From Mesonia sp. K7 (lineage in GTDB: Bacteria > Bacteroidota > Bacteroidia > Flavobacteriales > Flavobacteriaceae), in the NCBI RefSeq assembly GCF_003233725.1, contig NZ_QKQV01000007.1, positions 1 to 64,000 of the forward strand: 64,000 nucleotides of DNA, written 5' to 3'. Both the position numbers and the translations under genes were made by a program. Positions 53,820 through 61,474 of the stretch are shown one piece after another (within the stretch, counting starts at the first letter, position 1; each line of letters starts with the position of its first letter). The notes under the pieces are model-generated. The model made no database searches. It saw only the letters and a list, made by a program, of their open reading frames with translations, and was not told the DNA's origin.

Positions 53820-54729
53820 TCAAACTCGACTTTACTTTCTTTAAGATTCTGTATAACCACAACGGACTTTTTATCATAACTTTCTGTTTATAAGAAAGCT
53901 CAGAAAAATCTATTTCTTTGCTGAACTTTTTAAATAAATTCTGCTGACCATAATTTTTAAACTGTGAAGCATAATAGTACCTTAGACTATTGAGGTATTT
54001 TTTAAGACTTGTATTCTTTTCCGCTTGACGGTCAAACTTTTTAAAATCGATAATTCTCTTTTGAGCAATAGTACTGTTGGTCATTTGTTCTGGAATATCG
54101 GCATGATAAATCACACATGCTTTATTGCAATACGCTAAAGAAAAGTTGGAGTTTACCCTAATATTAAAGTCAAGGTCTTCACCTAAATCTAAAGATGTGT
54201 CAAAACCACCAATTTTATCAAAAACATTTTTCTTGAATGCTACGCTGCTATAATTATAAATAGGATGGTGTGTGTTAGCCTCAAAAAAATCGGCGATTTT
54301 TACTTGATCATTTGATGAGATATGAGTAGGTAAATTTTTTTTAGTCTGATATCTTTTTTGGTCGATTTCTATTTCGTAGTCAGTTCCATAAATGGCGCAA
54401 TCAACAAAACTTTCAGAGAGCTGAAGAATTTCGGACAAGAAAAAAGGCTTCCATTTATCATCTGCATCTATAAAAGTAATTATTTCGCTTAAAGCGGAAT
54501 GAATACCCGTATTTCTTGCTGCAGATAAACCTTTGTTTTTAGGGTGTTCAATTATTCTAATACGCTTATCTTGTATGTTTTTGACACGTTCAAGACTTTT
54601 GTCTTTAGAAGCGTCATTAACAATAATTACCTCAAAATCAGAAAAAGTTTGTTGTAGCACCGAATTTAAAGTTCTTTCTATATACTTTTCCTTATTATAA
54701 AGTGGTATGACAACAGAGATTTTAGGCAT
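53788..54729 (-). CDS. Glycosyltransferase family 2 protein
   Basis: A 313-aa GT-A enzyme. It begins KISVVIPLYNKEKYIERTLNSVLQQ and has VNDASKD, NTGIHSALSEIITFIDADDKW (DxD) and FDTSLDLGEDLDFNIRV (ED motif near residue 190). The final residues are basic and may lie on the membrane face. It is the second gene of a minus-strand pair with the 54722-55615 gene, with which it overlaps by eight bases. Confidence 0.88.
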   Translation of the reverse strand: MPKISVVIPLYNKEKYIERTLNSVLQQTFSDFEVIIVNDASKDKSLERVKNIQDKRIRIIEHPKNKGLSAARNTGIHSALSEIITFIDADDKWKPFFLSEILQLSESFVDCAIYGTDYEIEIDQKRYQTKKNLPTHISSNDQVKIADFFEANTHHPIYNYSSVAFKKNVFDKIGGFDTSLDLGEDLDFNIRVNSNFSLAYCNKACVIYHADIPEQMTNSTIAQKRIIDFKKFDRQAEKNTSLKKYLNSLRYYYASQFKNYGQQNLFKKFSKEIDFSELSYKQKVMIKSPLWLYRILKKVKSSLIKKGVHVHPY

Positions 54730-55615
54730 TTTTCTCTAACTGAATAAGATGATATAAACGATAGAAATCAAATAGGCGTAAAGAAGGTTTGTTGCCAAGT
54801 AAATTTCGTTCTATTTTTCTGATTATTTTTTGAGGAATTATTGAAATACCGCTCTCTAATTTTACTTTTTTAAGTTTCTGTCGAATTGAAAGAAGCTTGA
54901 TATAATTTGGGTCGATGAGCTTATGGTTTTGTAAGTATAATGCTCCTTCAATAGATTCGATAGATTTTCTTAAAAATACTTTGCTGCTTTCAATACCTAA
55001 GTGATACACCGGGTTTTCGATATGAAAAATTGGTACTTTAGCTTGCTTTAGTTGATATGAGAATAGCGTGTCTTCGTGTCTTAAATTGGGTATCTCTTCG
55101 TTAAAACGAACTTTTTGAAAGACTGATTTTTTAATGAGAAAATTGAGTGTTAGGAAAGAAATATATGGTTTCTCGTTTCTTTTCTTTGCATCAAGAGCCT
55201 CTCTTGCATTTCCATAATGCCATCGCAAATTTGACGAATTATCAATCTGTGGTTCATATCTAATTCCTCCATAAACAATATCATAATGAGCAGAAGTGTA
55301 ATTTAAATAATTTTTTATAAAATTATTTTTTATTGGTATTACATCGGCATCAAGAAACAGCAGCCAATCATATTTTGCAGTATCTGCCAAAAGATTTCTA
55401 ATTTTACTTCTTCCGATATTTTCGGGTAAAACATGGTAACTAGAATTGGAAAGGCTATTGATTTTTTTGTTTGCTTCAATAAAACTTATTTCAGGAGAAC
55501 CATCATCAAAGCAAATAATTTCGAATTCTATTTTTTCTCTCTCTAAAAGTAAGTGAATTTTCTGCACTAATGGGAAAATAGGATAATTATATGTCGGAAT
55601 AAGCACAGAAATCAT
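54722..55615 (-). CDS. Glycosyltransferase family 2 protein
   Basis: A 297-aa GT-A enzyme with SVLIPTYNYPIFPLVQKI, CFDDGSPE, RSKIRNLLADTAKYDWLLFLDADVIP (DxD near residues 92-94) and RHEDTLFSYQLKQ. It is different from the neighbouring GT2 gene; the pair probably add successive sugars. It starts 15 bases after the stop of the FtsE-like gene on the same strand. Confidence 0.88.
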   Translation of the reverse strand: MISVLIPTYNYPIFPLVQKIHLLLEREKIEFEIICFDDGSPEISFIEANKKINSLSNSSYHVLPENIGRSKIRNLLADTAKYDWLLFLDADVIPIKNNFIKNYLNYTSAHYDIVYGGIRYEPQIDNSSNLRWHYGNAREALDAKKRNEKPYISFLTLNFLIKKSVFQKVRFNEEIPNLRHEDTLFSYQLKQAKVPIFHIENPVYHLGIESSKVFLRKSIESIEGALYLQNHKLIDPNYIKLLSIRQKLKKVKLESGISIIPQKIIRKIERNLLGNKPSLRLFDFYRLYHLIQLEKNA

Positions 55616-55630
55616 AGGAAAGTAAAAATT

Positions 55631-56314
55631 TTAAGCACTTTTCTGCACCACCTCAAATACTTTTTGACCGTCACATTTTAAAGTTTTGCTCGGGTACTTT
55701 AGCAGTAAAGCATAATCGTGAGTTGCCATTAAAATGGTGTTTCCGTTTTTATTAATCTCCTGTAATACTTCCATCACTTCAACCGAAGTTTGGGGGTCGA
55801 GGTTTCCCGTAGGCTCATCGGCAAGAATTAACTCCGGGTCATTAAGCAGAGCTCTCGCAATGGCAATACGCTGTTGCTCACCTCCAGAAAGCTGATAAGG
55901 ATATTTAAAATTTTTGGTTTTCATATCTACTTTCGCCAAAACTTCATCTATTTTCTTTTCCATCGCTGGTTTTTCTTTCCAGCCCGTAGCTTTCAAAACA
56001 AACATTAAATTGTCTTTTACTGTTCTGTCATTCAGTAGCTTGAAGTCTTGGAAGACAACACCGAGTTTTCTTCTTAAAAACGGAATTTGTTTTTCTTTGA
56101 GCTTTCGTAAATCAAATCCCACAATGTTCCCTTCACCTTCTTTTAGTGGAATGTCACCATAAAGGGTTTTCATAAAACTACTTTTTCCTGTCCCGGTTTT
56201 ACCGATGAGGTAAACAAATTCTCCTTTCTGAATTTCGATATTCACATCAGATAAGATGAGATTTTCCCGTTGGTATATCGAAGCATTATTTAAAGCTAAC
56301 ATAGCATCTGCCAT
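55631..56314 (-). CDS. ftsE: FtsE-like cell division ABC ATPase
   Basis: A 227-aa stand-alone ABC ATPase with Walker [12 protein letters not shown] near residues 36-46, Q-loop FQDFKLL, signature [18 protein letters not shown], Walker [13 protein letters not shown] and H-loop ATHDYALL. It matches FtsE, which with FtsX controls peptidoglycan hydrolases at the division site. FtsX is not next to it, so a different LolD-like role cannot be excluded. Confidence 0.85.
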   Translation of the reverse strand: MADAMLALNNASIYQRENLILSDVNIEIQKGEFVYLIGKTGTGKSSFMKTLYGDIPLKEGEGNIVGFDLRKLKEKQIPFLRRKLGVVFQDFKLLNDRTVKDNLMFVLKATGWKEKPAMEKKIDEVLAKVDMKTKNFKYPYQLSGGEQQRIAIARALLNDPELILADEPTGNLDPQTSVEVMEVLQEINKNGNTILMATHDYALLLKYPSKTLKCDGQKVFEVVQKSA

Positions 56315-56486
56315 AGGTGTAAAATTTAGATGTAAAGTAGTTTGGTTCCCAAAAATAGTAAAATCAAATTTACCAATAAACTTAAGATAATAAAATAGAA
56401 GTAAAACCGAGTTATTAATAATTTATTGTTGATAGGATTATTGATAACTCATACTTAAACCGCAAATTTAGCGTTAGCTAATAAAG

Positions 56487-56494
56487 TATATTTG
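56487..56494 (+). promoter_or_regulatory. -7 box of the TPR-barrel gene pair
   Basis: TATATTTG matches TAnnTTTG, 23 bases before the ATG at 56518. Confidence 0.6.
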
Positions 56495-56517
56495 AGTATT
56501 AAATAAATATCAACTTG

Positions 56518-59500
56518 ATGATTAAGAAAGTAATTTTCTCTATGGCCGCGTCAGTTATCATCGCTACAACTGTTCAGGCACAGCAAACCGAAATTTATAC
56601 CAACAACCTCGCCGATTATAACAAGGCGTTACGATTATACAACAGCAATCAATTTGCTGCTGCACAACTGTTGTTTAAAAAGGTAAATGACAAAGCAGAA
56701 AGCCACGAGCTTAAAGCCGATTGTGCTTTTTATATTGCCGATTGTGCCGTGAAACTCAACCATCCCGATGCTGATGAATTGGTCGAAGGTTTTGTGGAAG
56801 ATTACCCTACGAGCACACGTCGTAATTCCGCTTATGCGAATGCAGCGATGTACTATTTTAATACCGGCGATTACGAGTCTGCAGGCGAGTGGTACAACAA
56901 AGTAGACATCAGCAGTTTGTCTAAAAAAGAACAAGAAACCTATTACTTTCAAAGAGGTTACGTTCATTTTAAAAACGGGAAAACCGCCCAAGCGAAAAAA
57001 GATTTCAATCAGGTTGTAGATTCAGAACAATATGGGCGTCAAGCGAAATATTATTTAGGTTTTATGGCATACGAAGGCAACAACCTGGAAGAGGCCGATG
57101 AACTTTTTGAGGCAATAAAAACAGGAGATCGTTCCGATAAAAACCTATCTTATTTCCAGAGTAATATTCGCTTTAAACAAGGAAAATTTCAAGAAGCCAT
57201 CGATTTGGGAGTTCCGCGGTTAGAGCGTTCTAATCGAGTTGAGCAGTCGGAGTTAAATAAAATTATCGGCGAAAGTTATTTTAACCTTGGCGAGTACGAA
57301 AAAGCTATTCCTTATTTAAAAGCATACGACGGCAAAGACCGCAAATGGAGCAATACCGATTATTATCAGCTCGGTTATGCCTATTATAAGCAAGGCGATT
57401 ACCAAAATGCTGTAAAAGAATTCAGTAAGATTATCGATGGTAAGGATGCGATTTCTCAAAATGCGTATTATCATTTAGCAGAGTCGTACATCAATTTGGG
57501 GCAAAAACAACAGGCTTTAAATGCGTTTAAAAATGCTTCGGAAATGAGTTTCGATAAGGAAATTCAGCAAGATGCGGCATTCAATTACGCCAAGTTGAGC
57601 TACGATATCGGAAACAGTTACAAAGCAACCCCAGAAGTTTTAACCGATTTCCTTCAGAATTATCCAAACCATAAAGCTAAAAGCGAGATCGAGAGTTTAC
57701 TCATCGATTCGTATATTACTTCTAAAAACTACGATAAAGCCCTCTCGTTATTAGAAAACAGCAATGATTTTTCGGATAAAATCGTCTATCAAAAAGTAAC
57801 TTACTTCAGAGGTGTTGAACTCTATAACCAGGGTAAATACAGCGAAGCCATAACCATGTTCGATAAATCCTTGGCACAACGAAAAGATGCAGCTTTTACC
57901 GCGAAAGCTACCTTTTGGAAAGCCGAAAGTGAATATAATCTCGACAATTTCGATCAGGCACTTATCGGCTACAAAGAATTTAAAGGAATGCCGGGAGCTA
58001 ACCAGACAGATGAGTTTACCAACATCGATTACAACTTGGGATATGCTTACTTCAAGAAAAAAGATTATGCTGCGGCAGCAAAGCATTTGAAGGCATTTAC
58101 CCAAAAATCCACTTCAAGTGAAATCAAGCACGATGCTTACCAACGTTTAGGCGATAGTTTTTTTGCAGAAAGAACTTATTGGGAAGCGATGGAAGCCTAC
58201 AATTCGGCGATCAAAATAGATGCGGCAAGATCAGATTATGCCGCTTTTCAGAAGGGAATCAGTTATGGTTTTGTCGATAGAAACAGTAAGAAAATTGAAG
58301 ATTTAGAAAATTTTGCCAATACCTACAACCAAAGTGTTTACCGTGATGATGCTTTGTACGAATTGGCCAACACATATGTGGCAGAAGATAAAAGTGCCGA
58401 TGCCATTCGGGTTTATCAAAAACTTCAAAGCGAAATGCCCAACAGCGCTTTTGTTTCCCGTGCGATGCTTAAAGAAGGCTTGATTTATTACAACGATAAC
58501 CAATCACAAAAAGCATTAGATAAATTTAAAGCAGTAGTGGCAAAATATCCCAAAAGTGATGAGGCCCTGCAAGCGGTAAAAACAGCGAGGACGATTTACA
58601 TCGACCTCGGACAAACAGACGAGTATGCCAATTGGGTAAAAAATATCGATTTTGTTGAAGTTGCCGATGCCGATATCGACAATGCAACATACGAGGCCGC
58701 CGAACAACAGTTTATCAATAACAATTCCGCGGAAGCAATCAAAGGTTTTGAAAAATACTTACAGCAATTCCCAAATGGAGTACACGTACAATCGGCTCAT
58801 TTTTACTTGGCACAACTGTATTTCGATGCCAATCAAAAAGGCAAAGCAACTCCGCATTACGAATACGTAGTGAAACAAGCCAGACACCAATATACAGAAC
58901 AAGCCTTGGCGAGACTTTCACAAATTTATTTAGAGCAAAAAGATTACAACAAGGCGATACCGGTGTTGCAACAGTTAGAAACACAAGCTGAGTTTCCGCA
59001 AAACATCACTTTTGCCCAATCTAATTTGATGAAGGCCTTTTACCAGCAAGAAAATTATCAAAAGACGGTAGCGTATGCCGAAAAAGTTTTACAAAACAAT
59101 AAAATCGAAGACCGGGTAAAGAGTGATGCACAGATTTTTATCGCACGCTCGTCTATCAAAACAGGTGATGAAGCTAGGGCTAGAAAAGCTTATGCGGAAG
59201 TAAAGAAAACCGCTACAGGCGAACTTGCTGCAGAAGCACAGTATTACGATGCCTATTTCTTGCGTCAAGATAAAAAATATAAGGCATCAAACGAATCGGT
59301 ACAAGTGATTGCCAAAGACTACTCAGGTTATAAAAAATTTGCTTCGAAAGGCTTAATTGTGATGGCAAAAAACTTTTATGATCTAGGCGATGCTTTTCAG
59401 GCGACTTATATTTTAGAAGGCGTGATCAAAGGTTTTGAAGATTACCCTGAGGTGGTCGAAGAAGCCAAACAAGAACTTATTCGCATTAAAACCGAAGAAG

Positions 59501-59538
59501 CAAAAACCAATTCCTCTGTACAATCGGGTTCAAACTAA
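56518..59538 (+). CDS. Large exported tetratricopeptide-repeat protein
   Basis: A 1006-aa protein with a signal peptide (about residues 1-22, ending TTVQAQQ) and then TPR helices over nearly the whole length. More than fifteen units of the AxxxYxxAxxxFxxxxxxxP kind are visible (for example YNKALRLYNSNQFAAAQLLFKKV and YYQLGYAYYKQGDYQNAVKEF). It is predicted to be periplasmic and to act as a scaffold. It lies 26 bases before the barrel gene at 59565, with no terminator between. A TTG just upstream (56515) is also in frame, but the ATG is preferred. Confidence 0.88.
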   Translation: MIKKVIFSMAASVIIATTVQAQQTEIYTNNLADYNKALRLYNSNQFAAAQLLFKKVNDKAESHELKADCAFYIADCAVKLNHPDADELVEGFVEDYPTSTRRNSAYANAAMYYFNTGDYESAGEWYNKVDISSLSKKEQETYYFQRGYVHFKNGKTAQAKKDFNQVVDSEQYGRQAKYYLGFMAYEGNNLEEADELFEAIKTGDRSDKNLSYFQSNIRFKQGKFQEAIDLGVPRLERSNRVEQSELNKIIGESYFNLGEYEKAIPYLKAYDGKDRKWSNTDYYQLGYAYYKQGDYQNAVKEFSKIIDGKDAISQNAYYHLAESYINLGQKQQALNAFKNASEMSFDKEIQQDAAFNYAKLSYDIGNSYKATPEVLTDFLQNYPNHKAKSEIESLLIDSYITSKNYDKALSLLENSNDFSDKIVYQKVTYFRGVELYNQGKYSEAITMFDKSLAQRKDAAFTAKATFWKAESEYNLDNFDQALIGYKEFKGMPGANQTDEFTNIDYNLGYAYFKKKDYAAAAKHLKAFTQKSTSSEIKHDAYQRLGDSFFAERTYWEAMEAYNSAIKIDAARSDYAAFQKGISYGFVDRNSKKIEDLENFANTYNQSVYRDDALYELANTYVAEDKSADAIRVYQKLQSEMPNSAFVSRAMLKEGLIYYNDNQSQKALDKFKAVVAKYPKSDEALQAVKTARTIYIDLGQTDEYANWVKNIDFVEVADADIDNATYEAAEQQFINNNSAEAIKGFEKYLQQFPNGVHVQSAHFYLAQLYFDANQKGKATPHYEYVVKQARHQYTEQALARLSQIYLEQKDYNKAIPVLQQLETQAEFPQNITFAQSNLMKAFYQQENYQKTVAYAEKVLQNNKIEDRVKSDAQIFIARSSIKTGDEARARKAYAEVKKTATGELAAEAQYYDAYFLRQDKKYKASNESVQVIAKDYSGYKKFASKGLIVMAKNFYDLGDAFQATYILEGVIKGFEDYPEVVEEAKQELIRIKTEEAKTNSSVQSGSN

Positions 59539-59564
59539 TTATTAAAAATAAACTTTCTATATAG

Positions 59565-61304
59565 ATGATTCGTATCACAAAAAATAGCATTTTTACTCTA
59601 TTAGCGACTGTTTTTATCGCTTTCGCTGGATTTTCCCAAGAAGATGATGAAATCGATACCGAACGGTTGATTATTGTCAAACCTTATTCGCCAACGGTGA
59701 GCGACGCCAATAAAATCAAGCAAAAAGCCACGATTAACGATTCGCTGGAGCGAAAGAAAAAAGAAGTGAAATACAATATTTTTTCTTTTCCGGTTGCTTC
59801 TACTTTTGTGCCCGATAAAGGCCGAGCAGCGGGTGTGTCTACACAAAGACCTCCAATGTCTTACCAAAATTATGCTTCGCTTGGTTTTGGAAATTACAGT
59901 CGTGTAGAGGCCGAGTTTTATAGCAATATGAAACTCGATAACAACGCCGATTTTAATGTGTTCTTCAATCACAATTCTTCGCAAGGCGGAATAGAAGAAG
60001 TAATGCTCGATGATAAGTACTACGATACCGATATAGAATTGGGCTATGCTTCACAGCAAAATGGTTTCAATTGGGGCACACAATTGGGTTTTCAGCACCA
60101 ACTTTTTAATTGGTATGGCATACCTGATTACCATCAACCCACAGCAGAAGTTTTAGGTGCTATCGAGCCACAACACAGTTTTATGAGTGTATTTTTAGGT
60201 GGAGATATCAATGTGCACGAAGGAGTTTTTGATCAAGCCGATTTTAAGTACCGTCGCTTTTTCGATAATTTTGAGAGTGGTGAAAATTTAGTGCTTTTTA
60301 CGCCCAAGTTTTCTTTTCCTGTAGGTGAAAATAAAATTGATGCCGAAGTAAGTTTCGATTTTGTCAATGGTGATTTCGCGAAAGCTTACGAAACCATGCC
60401 TTATACCGAAAAATATGGCTTTTTGAATATGGGCGTTCTACCGAGCTACCAAATCAACACCGAAGATGTTTCGGTAACCTTTGGGGCGCAATTAGTATAT
60501 TCCTTAGATATTCAGAACAGTGATAACAACATGTATATTTACCCAAAATTTACAGGGAGTTACCGTTTGGCGGGAGATTATTTTATTGTTTATGGTGGGG
60601 TAGAAGGTGAGTTAAGACAAAATTCCTATTATAACTTTAGCCAAGAAAATCCGTTTGTGTCACCAACCTTAGCCGTAGCTCCAACCAATAGCGAATATGA
60701 TATTTACCTTGGCGGAAAAGGAAAGTTTACCGAGCAACTGAGCTATAATATTCGAGCGAACTATTTGTCGGAAAAAAACACGCCACTTTTTGTACATAAT
60801 CCGTATATCGAAAGTATAGCGGACAAAGAAGCTTATGAAAATTTCAATTCGTTTGGAGTCGTTTATGACGATATGACGACCTTCTCCTTTTTTGGCGAAT
60901 TACAAGCGCAGGTCAACAACGATTTTTCGATGTTTGTGAATGCGACCTTCAATAGCTATAGTGTTGATAACCAAGAAGAAGCCTGGAATTTACCAAGCAT
61001 CAAAGGAACTTTAGGAGCCAACTACAAACTCATGGGCAAATGGAATTTTGGACTCAGTATGTTTGCGATTGGAGAAAGACACGTTTGGTTAGATTACCGA
61101 TCGTCAGCAAACACCTTTGCCGTTCCCGGAAAATTAGACGGTTATATCGATGCCAATGCCAGAATCGATTATCAAATCAACGAACGATTAGGGGTTTTCC
61201 TAAAAGGAAACAATCTCTTTACCGAGCATTACCGACCTTGGCTGGGTTATCCGATGCAAAGCGTACAAGTTTTGGGTGGCTTAAGCTACCAGTTTGATTG
61301 GTAG
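59565..61304 (+). CDS. TonB-dependent-receptor-like outer membrane barrel lacking a plug domain
   Basis: A 579-aa protein with a signal peptide (about residues 1-24, ending AGFSQ), a short charged N-terminal region (IIVKPYSPTVSDANKIKQ) and beta-strands to the end, closing with GGLSYQFDW, whose terminal aromatic residue is typical for barrel assembly. The C-terminus resembles TonB receptor barrels (NERLGVFLKGNNLFTEHYRPWLGYP). At 579 aa there is no room for a roughly 150-residue plug, and no TonB box is obvious. It is co-transcribed with the TPR gene, so the two may form an envelope complex. Confidence 0.82.
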   Translation: MIRITKNSIFTLLATVFIAFAGFSQEDDEIDTERLIIVKPYSPTVSDANKIKQKATINDSLERKKKEVKYNIFSFPVASTFVPDKGRAAGVSTQRPPMSYQNYASLGFGNYSRVEAEFYSNMKLDNNADFNVFFNHNSSQGGIEEVMLDDKYYDTDIELGYASQQNGFNWGTQLGFQHQLFNWYGIPDYHQPTAEVLGAIEPQHSFMSVFLGGDINVHEGVFDQADFKYRRFFDNFESGENLVLFTPKFSFPVGENKIDAEVSFDFVNGDFAKAYETMPYTEKYGFLNMGVLPSYQINTEDVSVTFGAQLVYSLDIQNSDNNMYIYPKFTGSYRLAGDYFIVYGGVEGELRQNSYYNFSQENPFVSPTLAVAPTNSEYDIYLGGKGKFTEQLSYNIRANYLSEKNTPLFVHNPYIESIADKEAYENFNSFGVVYDDMTTFSFFGELQAQVNNDFSMFVNATFNSYSVDNQEEAWNLPSIKGTLGANYKLMGKWNFGLSMFAIGERHVWLDYRSSANTFAVPGKLDGYIDANARIDYQINERLGVFLKGNNLFTEHYRPWLGYPMQSVQVLGGLSYQFDW

Positions 61305-61392
61305 GATAAAGTCCTGGGGTTCGCTGAAGCTTTAGCAGAGGCGCAAAAGCAGGAATCTCTTTGATTTCCATTCTATTTTTTCAAAATTTTAC

Positions 61393-61421
61393 AAAGGATT
61401 TACTTTTCGTGAATCCTTTTT
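61393..61421 (+). terminator. Terminator after the barrel gene
   Basis: AAAGGATTTAC and GTGAATCCTTT pair over 11 bp (one G-U) around a 5-base loop, followed by T residues. It lies between the barrel and the BspA-like gene. Confidence 0.75.
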
Positions 61422-61474
61422 AAGTGTATGCTCTGTTTTTTTTAGTATATTGTTGTGCTTTAAATCAAATAGTT

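Noticed and set aside
49878-55615. Glycan block as a mobile element or genomic island with defined borders
   Set aside because: No transposase, integrase, tRNA border or flanking repeat is visible; only composition and gene content suggest variability.
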